Of a stretch of 50,048 bases of DNA, positions 15,574-23,543 are shown piece after piece. A program made the translations under genes and the position numbers. Position 1 is the stretch's first letter; the number at the start of each line of letters is the position of its first letter. Under the pieces are notes generated by a model. The model had not been told where the DNA came from, did not search any database, and saw nothing but the letters and a program-made list of their open reading frames with translations. Source of the stretch: an uncultured Bacteroidales bacterium (lineage in GTDB: Bacteria > Bacteroidota > Bacteroidia > Bacteroidales > F082); NCBI GenBank assembly GCA_937906455.1, contig CALCYT010000034.1, positions 1 to 50,048 on the forward strand, written 5' to 3'.

Positions 15574-15607
15574 ATTGCAGGGACGCATTTTAATGCGTCC
15601 CTGCAAT
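15574..15607. terminator. Strong hairpin after the T9SS gene
   Basis: Perfect 16-bp arms (ATTGCAGGGACGCATT and its complement) around a TT loop, 20 bp after the stop. The GGGACGCATT core is itself a common dispersed hairpin in bacteria. No long T-run follows, so it may act partly as a mobile hairpin. Confidence 0.75.
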
Positions 15608-15615
15608 TTAAATCA

Positions 15616-16014
15616 ATGATTATCAGTTATTTGAGGTATCGGCTCAAGGCACAGGGGAAATACCATCTGCATTCGCCCTTGGTTTTTGATTTGTATGAGA
15701 AAGTTCTCGAACCCGCCACGTCATTTCGACCGAAGCGTAGCGAAGTGGAGAAATCTCCTACAACCAATGACGACCTTTTTTACGATGATTTGGATAACAG
15801 ATTGACAGATTTCATTCATGATAATCCATTGATTTTTAAAGATGAAGATGCTGTGATGATTGTGAAGGACATCCATCGCGGCAAGAAGAACGAGGCTCAA
15901 TGGGAGAGGCTGAAAAACGATGAGAAGGTGCGGCTGAGCATTGATTGCTGGAAGTTTGGCATAATTTTTGATATGGATAGGTTGAAAAAAGAACATTATA
16001 TATTAAAGGTATGA
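15616..16014 (+). pseudogene. SAM-dependent methyltransferase that has lost its catalytic core
   Basis: The first 32 residues (MIISYLRYRLKAQGKYHLHS then PLVFDLYEKV) and the last 50 (VKDIHRGKKNEAQWERLKND, then VRLSIDCWKFGIIF and KKEHYILKV) match the two ends of a Bacteroidota class I methyltransferase of about 250 residues. The middle, with the SAM-binding Rossmann motif, is missing. In its place are about 45 residues that include a palindromic element (residues 35-48, SFRPKRSEVEKSP). The frame remains open and overlaps the next gene by 4 bp. It cannot be an active methyltransferase; it may be retained only for translational coupling. Confidence 0.7.
15720..15758 (+). repeat. Palindromic element, half copy in the methyltransferase remnant
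   Basis: GTCATTTCGACCGAAGCG followed by TAGCGAAGTGGAGAAATCTCC: one arm of the family, read in frame. It lies near the junction where the methyltransferase core is missing. Confidence 0.8.
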
Positions 16015-16541
16015 AAATTTACACAAAAACCGGCGACCAAGGCACCACTTCGTTAGTTAACGGCACGCGGGTGGGCAAAGACGACGCGCGCTTGGAGGCT
16101 TACGGCACCCTTGACGAGCTGAGTGCCTTCATAGCAGTGCTGATGGACTCGACAGAGCAGTTCAACGATGTGCTGCGACGTGTCCAAGAACGTCTGCTTG
16201 TGGCGGAATGCCTGCTCGCCACCGACGAGAACTCTGAGTTGAAAAAACAGCTGCCGCAGATGACGGAAGCCGATGTGGAAGACATCGAGAGAGTCATCGA
16301 CGAGATGAACGAAGGGTTAGAACCATTGAAAAACCTGATAATTCCTGGAGGAAACATCTTGGCGTCGAAATGCCATGTGTGCCGCACGGTGTGCAGAAGG
16401 GCTGAGAGAGCTGTCGTAGGCATGAGCCGTCAGCATGAGGTTAATCCTGTGATAATGAGATATTTGAACAGACTCTCCGACATGTTTTTCGTGATGTCAA
16501 GAGTCTTTTCCGAAGAGGAAGTGAAGTGGAATCCGCTTTAG
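16011..16541 (+). CDS. Cob(I)alamin adenosyltransferase, PduO type
   Basis: The enzyme transfers adenosyl from ATP to cob(I)alamin, making coenzyme B12. The N-terminal ATP-binding signature is TKTGDQGTTSLVNGTRVGKD (residues 4-23). YGTLDELSAF and the C-terminal RTVCRRAERAVVG with RYLNRLSDMFFVMSR are the conserved helices of the trimeric PduO family. The 176 residues are the usual length. The start overlaps the methyltransferase remnant by 4 bp. Confidence 0.93.
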   Translation: MKIYTKTGDQGTTSLVNGTRVGKDDARLEAYGTLDELSAFIAVLMDSTEQFNDVLRRVQERLLVAECLLATDENSELKKQLPQMTEADVEDIERVIDEMNEGLEPLKNLIIPGGNILASKCHVCRTVCRRAERAVVGMSRQHEVNPVIMRYLNRLSDMFFVMSRVFSEEEVKWNPL

Positions 16542-16623
16542 CCGTTAGCTATTGGTTGTCAGCTGTTTGACGTTAGGAAATGATATTGTTTTTGAGGGTG
16601 TTAAAAAAAATTTGCATTTTTTC

Positions 16624-16653
16624 TTGACAGAATGAAATTTTATAGTATTTTTG
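16624..16653 (+). promoter_or_regulatory. Promoter of the DUF2795 gene
   Basis: TTGAC at 16624-16628 and TATTTTTG at 16646-16653 with a 19-bp gap from TTG. The leader to ATG 16680 is about 20 nt. Confidence 0.75.
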
Positions 16654-16679
16654 CAGCCCGATAAATAAATAGATAAAAT

Positions 16680-16901
16680 ATGTATTGGACATTAGAATTA
16701 GCGTCGAAGATGGAGGATGCTCCATGGCCGGCAACGAGAGACGAGCTTCTGGAATGGGCAATGAGGACAGGCGCTCCGCAGGAAGTGATAGAGAATCTTC
16801 AGGAGATAGAAGACGAGGGTGACGTTTACGAGCGCATCGAAGACCTCTGGCCTGACTACCCCACGAAGGATGACTTCTTCTTCCACGAAGACGAATACTA
16901 A
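16680..16901 (+). CDS. DUF2795-family protein, 73 aa
   Basis: A small acidic protein starting MYWTLELASKMEDAPWPATR and ending DDFFFHEDEY. It has the DUF2795 pattern DAPWPAT, ELLEWA, GAPQEVIENLQEIEDEG and LWPDYPTKDD, and is very conserved in Bacteroidota, where it is often strongly expressed. Its function is unknown. It has its own promoter and terminator. Confidence 0.88.
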   Translation: MYWTLELASKMEDAPWPATRDELLEWAMRTGAPQEVIENLQEIEDEGDVYERIEDLWPDYPTKDDFFFHEDEY

Positions 16902-16910
16902 AAACAAAAG

Positions 16911-16942
16911 AGACTCTCAGCTTGGCTTGAGGGTCTTTTTTT
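16911..16942 (+). terminator. Intrinsic terminator of the DUF2795 gene
   Basis: AGACTCTCAG pairs with CTTGAGGGTCT (one bulge, one G-T pair) across a 5-nt loop and is followed by TTTTTTT. Confidence 0.8.
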
Positions 16943-16977
16943 CTTGACACTTTTTCTCATGATGTCGGTTTTTTTAT

Positions 16978-16985
16978 TATTTTTG
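16978..16985 (+). promoter_or_regulatory. -7 box of the membrane protein operon
   Basis: TATTTTTG 32 bp before ATG 17018, in an AT-rich stretch right after the preceding terminator. The TTGAC at 16944-16948 is farther upstream than usual. Confidence 0.5.
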
Positions 16986-17017
16986 CGGCTGAAAACGACC
17001 TTGCAAACAACAAAATC

Positions 17018-17512
17018 ATGGAAGAATACGAGCAAAATCAAGATTATAACGAGTTTGACAGCCCCGAGCCGCAGCGTCCGGCAGGTCTCACCATCGCCTG
17101 CGTGCTGTCGTTCATCAATGCCGGATGGCAGATGTTGAGCAACATCATCATGTTTTTGACTTACAACGTGATGCAAAATCTTCTCAAGGACGAGGATTAC
17201 CTTGAGATGATGGAGAAGTTCATGCCCGACACCGATGCCATGGAAAACGCCATGATGGCGCAGTTAGCGGTGAGCCGCGTGAGCTATCTCCTCACAGCCC
17301 TGCTCTTCGCAGGCTCGTTCCTCGGAGTGTATCATATATGGAGACTGCGCAAGAAAGGCTTCCATATCTATGCCATAGCGCAGATACTGCTTCTCATAGT
17401 GTCGGCCCTGTTTGTGACCGGTGTCACGGGCGTGTCGATATGGGGAAGCGTGCTGATGACCGCCATCTGGATCGGAATTTACTATATCTATTACAAAAAA
17501 ACATTGCAATAA
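17018..17512 (+). CDS. Integral membrane protein, 164 aa
   Basis: After an acidic cytoplasmic N-terminus (about 20 residues) there are four predicted helices: LTIACVLSFINAGWQMLSNI, SYLLTALLFAGSFLGVYHIW, IYAIAQILLLIVSALFVTG, and VLMTAIWIGIYYIYY. A Met- and acid-rich loop lies between helices 1 and 2. It shares its stop codon base with the start of the next membrane protein. No known family is recognised. Confidence 0.7.
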   Translation: MEEYEQNQDYNEFDSPEPQRPAGLTIACVLSFINAGWQMLSNIIMFLTYNVMQNLLKDEDYLEMMEKFMPDTDAMENAMMAQLAVSRVSYLLTALLFAGSFLGVYHIWRLRKKGFHIYAIAQILLLIVSALFVTGVTGVSIWGSVLMTAIWIGIYYIYYKKTLQ

Positions 17513-18000
17513 TGGCTGATGAAGAGGTGGTGAAGGAACGCCAGAGCATTTTCAAGGAGCGCAAGCACATCACGCTGGGCATGAAGCTCGTGTGCGCCTT
17601 CGCGATAACATACTACACGCTGTTTTTCCTCTTCATGACATATATCCTGATAAGATACAACACCGTTTTCGAGCAAAGCTATATCGACAAGAACCTCAAC
17701 GAAGTGGTGGCGTCGAACCATTACACATTGTTTATTATTGAGTGGGTGCTGTTGGCGTCAATCGTAGTGAGTCTTTTCTTGGTGTTTTTCAAGAAACGTT
17801 TCGGCAAGTTCCTTTTCATGATTTTCACAATATTGTTCATCGTGTGCCAGTTTTACACGACATATCCGCCGGCGTGGGAGGTGTATGTCATGGAGATTCT
17901 CATCGTGGTGATAATAGCGCCACTGCGGGTTGTGTCGAAATTCACCGACAGAATCCAAATCGAAACACAAAAAATCAACCCTTTTAAAGAAGAAAAATGA
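17512..18000 (+). CDS. Integral membrane protein, 162 aa
   Basis: The start ATG 17512 overlaps the previous stop by one base (TAATG). A basic N-terminus (VKERQSIFKERKHITLGMK) is followed by four hydrophobic helices, including CAFAITYYTLFFLFMTYILI, WVLLASIVVSLFLVFF, FLFMIFTILFIVCQFY and VMEILIVVIIAPL. The last 4 bases overlap the next gene. Its partner is probably the preceding membrane protein; function unknown. Confidence 0.7.
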   Translation: MADEEVVKERQSIFKERKHITLGMKLVCAFAITYYTLFFLFMTYILIRYNTVFEQSYIDKNLNEVVASNHYTLFIIEWVLLASIVVSLFLVFFKKRFGKFLFMIFTILFIVCQFYTTYPPAWEVYVMEILIVVIIAPLRVVSKFTDRIQIETQKINPFKEEK

Positions 18001-18734
18001 ACCATATCACATTGTCGGGCGAGTTGGGAAGCGGAAAAAGCACCGTCGCCAGTTACCTTATCAGCAAGATGCCTTTCAAGATAGTGTCGGCCGGACTGTT
18101 GTTCAGGCAGCTCGCCGCGAAACACGGCATGTCGGCGAAGGAGTTCAACGAGTTCATCGAGAATGACCCGAAATACGACCATTATGTCGATGACACCATG
18201 GCTGAATTGGGAAAAACCGACGAGAAAATCATCTTCGACTCGCGCATGGCATGGCATTTTGTGCCGTCTTCGTTCAAGATTTACCTCTATGTTGACGTCG
18301 ATACCGCCACCGAGCGTATCTTCAACGACAAAGGTCGTGTGAGTGAGTCGTATTCTGACAAAGAAACGGCACGCCGGGAAATCATCGACAGAAGGAAAAG
18401 CGAGCTGCTGAGATACCAGAATTTCTACCATTGCAACCTCGATGACTACAGCAACTACGACCTGGTTGTGGATACCAGCCACGCCACCCGCGAAGAGGTT
18501 AACGAATTGGTTTACAATAGCTTCAAGGCTTTTGACGAAGGAAAAGAATACACTAAGATATGGCTTTCGCCAAAGTCATTAATAATAAAAGGTGATGAGT
18601 CTGATGCCGACAGTGAAAAATTAATTATCAACAAAAAAGACGGTCAATTCGTCGTTGAGAAGGGCGCAAACAGGGTCAGAAAAGCACTCGAAAATCGTCA
18701 AACCCTTGTGGCTGTTGATGTTGTGAAATGTTGA
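17997..18734 (+). CDS. Cytidylate-kinase-like P-loop protein with a C-terminal extension
   Basis: Residues 1-175 form a small nucleoside monophosphate kinase: the P-loop GELGSGKST at 8-16, FKIVSAGLLFRQLAAKHGMS resembling the cytidylate kinase substrate-binding region, IIFDSRMAWHF, and the lid REIIDRRKSELLRY. The last 65 residues (WLSPKSLI, DGQFVVEKGANRVRKAL, LVAVDVV) resemble the ParB/sulfiredoxin-like fold, in which a serine- or lysine-led strand precedes a dGxHR-type motif, here GANRV. The kinase assignment is good. The ParB-like tail is a pattern match only. Confidence 0.7.
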   Translation: MNHITLSGELGSGKSTVASYLISKMPFKIVSAGLLFRQLAAKHGMSAKEFNEFIENDPKYDHYVDDTMAELGKTDEKIIFDSRMAWHFVPSSFKIYLYVDVDTATERIFNDKGRVSESYSDKETARREIIDRRKSELLRYQNFYHCNLDDYSNYDLVVDTSHATREEVNELVYNSFKAFDEGKEYTKIWLSPKSLIIKGDESDADSEKLIINKKDGQFVVEKGANRVRKALENRQTLVAVDVVKC

Positions 18735-18788
18735 TATTTTTGTTGAAAAAAAGATAAAAAAATACGCTCCAAACCGAAAAGTTTTGTA

Positions 18789-18905
18789 TAATTTTGCGAT
18801 GAGAATAGTGGTAAGATTATGATAAAAAATCCGATAAAAACCGTCGATGAAAATCATAGTGTTTACTAATACAACGAGCAACAATATATAAAACAAACAA
18901 GTAGT
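18789..18905 (+). promoter_or_regulatory. -7 box and about 100-nt leader of nrdD
   Basis: TAATTTTG at 18789-18796 is the only good -7 box in the gap, so the nrdD message would carry a leader of about 100 nt, much longer than others here. I see no named riboswitch and no strong stem. The leader is AT-rich with ACAA-rich runs before the start codon. Confidence 0.45.
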
Positions 18906-20996
18906 ATGGAGTTTAACCAGGTCTTTATTATCAAGAGAAATGGTAAGCGCGAGCCTTTCTCGGTTGATAAAATTAAAAATGCAATTCAGAAAGCCTTCTT
19001 GAGCGTCGGCAGTTTTGCCTCACAGGAGGTGCTAACCAACATCATGAGCCGCGTCAGCATCCACGACGGCATCTCTGTCGAGGAGATTCAGAATCAGGTG
19101 GAGAACGCGCTCATGGCGGAGCGTTATTACAACGTCGCGAAATCGTACATCCTTTACCGCCAGCGTCATTATGAAGACCGCGAGGTGAAGGACAAACTCG
19201 ATTTCCTCATCAACTACTGCAACGCCTCCAACGCGGCGACAGGCAGCAAATACGACGCCAACGCCAACGTCGAGAAGAAAAACATAGCCACACTCATAGG
19301 CGAGCTTCCAAAATCTAACTTCATACGCCTCAACCGCCGTATGCTCTGCGACAAAATCAAAGACATGTACGGCAAGGAAGTGGCCGACAAATATACCGAC
19401 CTGCTGAACCATCACTTCATTTACAAGAATGATGAGACGAGCATCGCCAACTACTGCGCGTCGATCACCATGTATCCTTGGCTCCTCGAAGGCACCAAGT
19501 CGATAGGCGGCAACGCCACCCGCCCCACCAACCTCAAGTCGTTCTGCGGCGGGTTCATCAACATGGTGTTCATGGTGTCGAGTATGCTCAGCGGTGCCTG
19601 CGCAACCCCGGAGTTCCTCATGTATCTCAACTACTTCATCGGACTTGAATACGGGAAAGACTATTACATTCGCGCCAACGAGGTGGTTGACCTGTCGAAC
19701 CGCAAACGCACCCTCGACAAAGTCATCACCGACTGCTTCGAGCAGATAGTTTACTCCATCAACCAGCCCACCGGTGCACGCAACTATCAGTCGGTGTTCT
19801 GGAACATCTCCTACTACGACAAATATTATTTCAAGAGCCTCTTCGACAACTTCTATTTCCCTGATGGCAGCCAACCCGACTGGCCGTCATTAAGCTGGCT
19901 CCAGAAACGCTTCATGAAATGGTTCAACGCCGAGCGTCTCAAGACCGTCTTGACATTCCCGGTTGAGACTATGGCCCTTCTCGCTGAGAACGGCGACATC
20001 AAAGACAAGGAATATGCCGACTTCACCGCTGAGATGTACGCCGAGGGTCACTCGTTCTTCACATACGTCAGCGACAGCCCCGACTCCTTGAGTTCATGCT
20101 GCCGTCTCCGCAACGAGATTCAAGACAACGAGTTCAGCTACACCCTTGGTGCCGGCGGCGTCTCGACAGGCTCGAAGAGCGTGCTGACCATCAACATGAA
20201 CCGCTGCATACAGTATGAGGAGCAGAACCAGCTGCCGTTCCTCAGCTTCGTGGAAGAAGTCATCGACCTCATGCACAAAGTGCAGATGGCCTACGACGCT
20301 AACCTGCGCTATCTCCGCGACAAAGGTATGCTGCCGCTGTTCGACGCCGGATATATAGCCATCGACCGCCAGTATCTAACAATAGGCGTCAACGGCATCG
20401 TCGAAGCAGCAGAATATAAAGGCATTGAGATTAGCGACAACCCCGAGTACCAGCGTTTTGTCGAAGACATCCTCAGCCTCATCGAGAAATACAACAAACA
20501 GTACAAGAAACCGGGTCTGATGTTCAACTGTGAGATGATTCCTGCCGAAAACGTGGGCGTGAAACATGCCAAATGGGATAGGGAAGACGGCTATGTGGTA
20601 CCTCGCGACTGCTATAACAGCTACTTCTATGTCGTTGAGAATCAGAACACTAACGTCCTTGACAAGTTCAAGCTTCATGGCGAGCGTTATATCAAGCACC
20701 TCACCGGCGGCTCGGCATTGCACTGCAACCTTGAGGAACACCTCTCGCAGGAACAGTACCGCCAGCTTCTGAAAGTGGCAGCTAAAGAAGGATGTAACTA
20801 CTTCACTTTCAACATCCCTAATACGGTGTGCAACGACTGCGGACATATCGACAAGCGTTACCTCAAGAAATGCCCGAAGTGCGGCAGCGAGCATCTCGAC
20901 TACCTCACACGCGTCATAGGCTATATGAAACGCGTCAGCAACTTCTCGCAGGCGCGACAGGTGGAGGCAGGAAAACGTTACTACGCCAAATTTTAA
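18906..20996 (+). CDS. nrdD: Anaerobic ribonucleoside-triphosphate reductase
   Basis: The oxygen-sensitive class III enzyme makes dNTPs by glycyl-radical chemistry. Its N-terminal ATP cone (residues 1-90, FIIKRNGKREPFSVDKIKNA) senses dATP/ATP. The catalytic-core Cys lies in SLSSCCRLRNE. A C-terminal zinc site (CNDCG and CPKCG) precedes the radical glycine in RVIGYMKRVSNFSQARQ. The length, 696 residues, is normal. nrdG follows after 8 bp. Presence of NrdDG supports anaerobic growth. Confidence 0.97.
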   Translation: MEFNQVFIIKRNGKREPFSVDKIKNAIQKAFLSVGSFASQEVLTNIMSRVSIHDGISVEEIQNQVENALMAERYYNVAKSYILYRQRHYEDREVKDKLDFLINYCNASNAATGSKYDANANVEKKNIATLIGELPKSNFIRLNRRMLCDKIKDMYGKEVADKYTDLLNHHFIYKNDETSIANYCASITMYPWLLEGTKSIGGNATRPTNLKSFCGGFINMVFMVSSMLSGACATPEFLMYLNYFIGLEYGKDYYIRANEVVDLSNRKRTLDKVITDCFEQIVYSINQPTGARNYQSVFWNISYYDKYYFKSLFDNFYFPDGSQPDWPSLSWLQKRFMKWFNAERLKTVLTFPVETMALLAENGDIKDKEYADFTAEMYAEGHSFFTYVSDSPDSLSSCCRLRNEIQDNEFSYTLGAGGVSTGSKSVLTINMNRCIQYEEQNQLPFLSFVEEVIDLMHKVQMAYDANLRYLRDKGMLPLFDAGYIAIDRQYLTIGVNGIVEAAEYKGIEISDNPEYQRFVEDILSLIEKYNKQYKKPGLMFNCEMIPAENVGVKHAKWDREDGYVVPRDCYNSYFYVVENQNTNVLDKFKLHGERYIKHLTGGSALHCNLEEHLSQEQYRQLLKVAAKEGCNYFTFNIPNTVCNDCGHIDKRYLKKCPKCGSEHLDYLTRVIGYMKRVSNFSQARQVEAGKRYYAKF

Positions 20997-21004
20997 CATT
21001 CACA

Positions 21005-21460
21005 ATGTTGAAATACTACAACTATGACGTCGTCTTTCAGGAAGTCCCTGACGAGGTGAGTCTGGCGATAAACCTCACCAACTGCCCGAACCACTGCCCC
21101 GACTGCCATAGCAAACATCTCTGGGAGGACATAGGCGAGCAACTCACAGAGGATGAACTGAACCGTCTCGTTGAGATTTACAGAGGCGACATCACCTGCG
21201 TGTGCATCATGGGTGGTGACGCCTCGAAAAACGAGGTCGAAGCACTCGCACATCATATCAAAAACACGTTGAACCTTAAAGTCGCATGGTATTCAGGCAG
21301 ATACGACAAGCCTGAGAATATCGGCGACTTTGATTATATCAAATTCGGTCCTTATCTCACCGACAGAGGCGGACTGAAGTCTCCCGACACAAACCAGAGG
21401 TTCTACAAAGTGGTCAACGGCGAGCTTGTTGACATTACCTACAGATTTCAACGACGTTAA
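21005..21460 (+). CDS. nrdG: Anaerobic ribonucleotide reductase activase
   Basis: A short radical-SAM enzyme of 151 residues that generates the glycyl radical on NrdD. The cluster motif is CPNHCPDCH (CxxxCxxC) at about residues 27-35, preceded by the N-terminal YDVVFQEVPDEVSLAINLTN typical of NrdG. CIMGGDASKNEVEAL is the SAM-contacting segment. The start ATG 21005 lies 8 bp after nrdD. Two lipid acyltransferase genes follow with almost no gap. Confidence 0.95.
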   Translation: MLKYYNYDVVFQEVPDEVSLAINLTNCPNHCPDCHSKHLWEDIGEQLTEDELNRLVEIYRGDITCVCIMGGDASKNEVEALAHHIKNTLNLKVAWYSGRYDKPENIGDFDYIKFGPYLTDRGGLKSPDTNQRFYKVVNGELVDITYRFQRR

Positions 21461-21462
21461 CG

Positions 21463-22266
21463 ATGGAAGGCGGGACGACAAATCATATCGATGTAGCCAA
21501 AGTGTTGGCGTCGAAAGGCATCAGACCACGTCGCTGGATGGTGCGTCTGCTCAACCGCTTGCTGCATATCGACGAAATCAACGAATGCCTCGACTTGTAT
21601 GGCGACAAGGAGGGCGTGGAGTTCGCACAAGCCATCATGAACCATCTCGACATCACCTTCGACTTGCGTCACCTTGAGCGCATCCCGAGAGAAGGCAGTC
21701 CCATCATCATCGCCAACCATCCACTGGGCGGTCCCGACGCCATGGCACTCATCGCCGCCGTGGGCTCCGTGCGCGACGACATCCTCTTTCCCGTCAACGA
21801 TTTCCTGATGTTTATAAAACAGCTCAAGCCTATTTTCGTGCCTATCGACAAGGTGCATGGCAACCGTAACACCGCCGACGGCATCAACGCGGCGTTCGCT
21901 GGCGAGAACACCATGCTGTATTTCCCGGCAGGACTTTGCTCACGCCGCGTCAAAGGACAAATCGTTGACCTCCAATGGAAACCGACGGTTATAAGGAAAG
22001 CCATACAGCATCACCGCGACCTAATACCGGTGCATATTGAGGCGCGCAACCGACGCCGTTTCTACACCATCGCCAACTGGCGCAAACGGTTAGGCATCAA
22101 GTTCAATTTCGAGATGGCGTTGCTCCCGGGCGAGATGTTCGCGCAACGAGGCAAGACCTTCCGCCTGACCGTGGGCGAGCCTATACCGTGGCAGACTCTC
22201 AACGATGGCGACACGTCGCAAGCTTGGGCCGACAAACTCCACGACCAAATTTATACCATAAGATAA
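21463..22266 (+). CDS. PlsC-type acyltransferase, GlsA-like (O-acylation of amino-acid lipids)
   Basis: The 267-residue protein has the acyltransferase box NHPLGGPD (His86, Asp92) and the acceptor-binding YFPAGLCSR. The region DEINECLDLYGDKEGVEF ahead of the box is typical of the GlsA/OlsA branch, in which lyso-glycine or lyso-ornithine lipids receive a second acyl chain. In Bacteroides thetaiotaomicron glsA and glsB are neighbours, as here. The gene starts 2 bp after nrdG. The substrate amino acid cannot be read from sequence; glycine is my preferred guess from phylum context. Confidence 0.82.
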   Translation: MEGGTTNHIDVAKVLASKGIRPRRWMVRLLNRLLHIDEINECLDLYGDKEGVEFAQAIMNHLDITFDLRHLERIPREGSPIIIANHPLGGPDAMALIAAVGSVRDDILFPVNDFLMFIKQLKPIFVPIDKVHGNRNTADGINAAFAGENTMLYFPAGLCSRRVKGQIVDLQWKPTVIRKAIQHHRDLIPVHIEARNRRRFYTIANWRKRLGIKFNFEMALLPGEMFAQRGKTFRLTVGEPIPWQTLNDGDTSQAWADKLHDQIYTIR

Positions 22267-22284
22267 CTTAAACAACAAGAAATC

Positions 22285-23331
22285 ATGGACCTTTCATATA
22301 TCAATCCGCCTGTTCCGCGCGAGCTTATAAAGGAAGAGCTGACGAAACGTCTTTTCCTGCGTCACACCAACCACGGCGGAAAGGAGATTTACGTCACCAC
22401 AGCGCATCTCACGCCAAACATCATGCAGGAGATAGGGCGTCTGCGTGAGCTGTCGTTCGCCACCGAAGGCGGAGGCACAGGGAAACCGGTTGACATCGAC
22501 GAGTTCGACACCTTGTCCGAGCCTTACTGCTTCAAACAACTGTTCGTGTGGGACCCCGACAACGAGGAGATAGTGGGAGGCTACCGTTTCATCCACGGCT
22601 CCAACATGTACCGCTCCATCGATGGCTCCATCTTCACGCCTACAGCTGAGCTGTTTCATTTTACCGATGTGTTCACACAGAAATATCTTCCCTACACCCT
22701 TGAGTTGGGACGCTCTTTCGTGCAGCCGGCCTACCAGCCCGGCACCGACATCCGCAAGGGTATGTATTCGCTCGACAACCTGTGGGACGGCCTCGGCACC
22801 TTGTCGATGGAGATACGCAACACAAGATATTTCTTCGGAAAGATAACGATGTATCCGCACATGAACCGTCAGGCGAAGGATATGATTCTTTATTTCTACC
22901 AGAAACATTTTCCCGACAAGGACGGCTTGGTGTGGCCAAAAGAGCCGCTGCAAATCGAGACGGACTACAACAAGCTCCACGAGATGTTCGTCGGACGCAA
23001 CTACAAGGAAGACTACCAGATTCTGCAACGCTCGGTGCGCGAACTCGGCTCTTATGTGCCGCCGCTCGTCAACGCCTACATGAACCTCTCCTCGACCATG
23101 CTCTCGTTCGGGACGGCATATAACCACGCTTTCGGCGAGACCGACGAGACGGGCATTCTTGTGGCTGTCAAAAATATTTATCCCGACAAAAGCGAGCGTC
23201 ACCTGAAGTCGTATATCACCCGTAACCCGTTGTTTATGAGACGTAAACTGTTTAGGATAAACAGGAAGATAAGCACCCGCCGGAGAATTTTGTTTAAAAA
23301 TATGGATAAAAAGCAAAAAGAGACGTTGTAA
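22285..23331 (+). CDS. GNAT-type N-acyltransferase, GlsB-like (lyso-amino-acid lipid synthesis)
   Basis: The 348-residue protein carries the OlsB/hemolysin-like GNAT domain: KEIYVTTAHLTPNIMQEIGR, LRELSFATEGGGTGKPVDID, LFVWDPDNEEIVGGYRFIHG, and the ELGRSFVQPAYQ acyl-donor segment. GlsB/OlsB enzymes make the first amide bond between a 3-hydroxy fatty acid (from acyl-ACP) and the amino group of glycine or ornithine. With the previous gene it forms a complete two-step pathway. The stop codon lies in the loop of a perfect terminator hairpin. Confidence 0.85.
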   Translation: MDLSYINPPVPRELIKEELTKRLFLRHTNHGGKEIYVTTAHLTPNIMQEIGRLRELSFATEGGGTGKPVDIDEFDTLSEPYCFKQLFVWDPDNEEIVGGYRFIHGSNMYRSIDGSIFTPTAELFHFTDVFTQKYLPYTLELGRSFVQPAYQPGTDIRKGMYSLDNLWDGLGTLSMEIRNTRYFFGKITMYPHMNRQAKDMILYFYQKHFPDKDGLVWPKEPLQIETDYNKLHEMFVGRNYKEDYQILQRSVRELGSYVPPLVNAYMNLSSTMLSFGTAYNHAFGETDETGILVAVKNIYPDKSERHLKSYITRNPLFMRRKLFRINRKISTRRRILFKNMDKKQKETL

Positions 23332-23346
23332 CGTCTCTTTTTGCTT
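23311..23346 (+). terminator. Terminator of the nrdD operon, overlapping the last codons
   Basis: Perfect 17-bp arms from AAGCAAAAAGAGACGTT and its complement, around a 2-nt loop. The right arm supplies the run CTCTTTTTGC. The TAA stop of the GlsB-like gene lies at the loop. Confidence 0.85.
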
Positions 23347-23420
23347 CTAAACTAAAAATATGGCCTGTTTTTGTCATTCATTCTGATTGCAAAAATATAG
23401 CTTATCCCCGACATGGCATC

Positions 23421-23436
23421 TCACCATATTTGGTGA
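23421..23436. promoter_or_regulatory. Candidate operator upstream of the hemerythrin gene
   Basis: TCACCATATTTGGTGA is an inverted repeat with 6-bp arms (TCACCA and TGGTGA) around TATT, about 85 bp upstream of the -7 box. Its dyad shape is like sites for CRP/FNR- or LuxR-type dimers. No experimental family is claimed. Confidence 0.45.
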
Positions 23437-23518
23437 TTTTATAATTGTTTTGTACCCTATTTTAGTTATTTTCAACATTTTCATATTAGAAAAAACATCT
23501 CTGCTACATAAAAAATGT

Positions 23519-23526
23519 TAATTTTG
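23519..23526 (+). promoter_or_regulatory. -7 box of the hemerythrin-LuxR operon
   Basis: TAATTTTG 17 bp before ATG 23544, in an AT-rich 212-bp gap that otherwise holds the terminator and the dyad described separately. Confidence 0.6.
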
Positions 23527-23543
23527 CAAAAAAATAATCTGTC

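Noticed and set aside
15574..15607. Small RNA gene at the GGGACGCATT hairpin
   Set aside because: A simple dispersed hairpin after a gene end; nothing indicates an independent transcript.
19032..19874. Long antisense frames opposite nrdD and other large genes
   Set aside because: They mirror codon bias of the real genes, have no family resemblance, and lack promoters.
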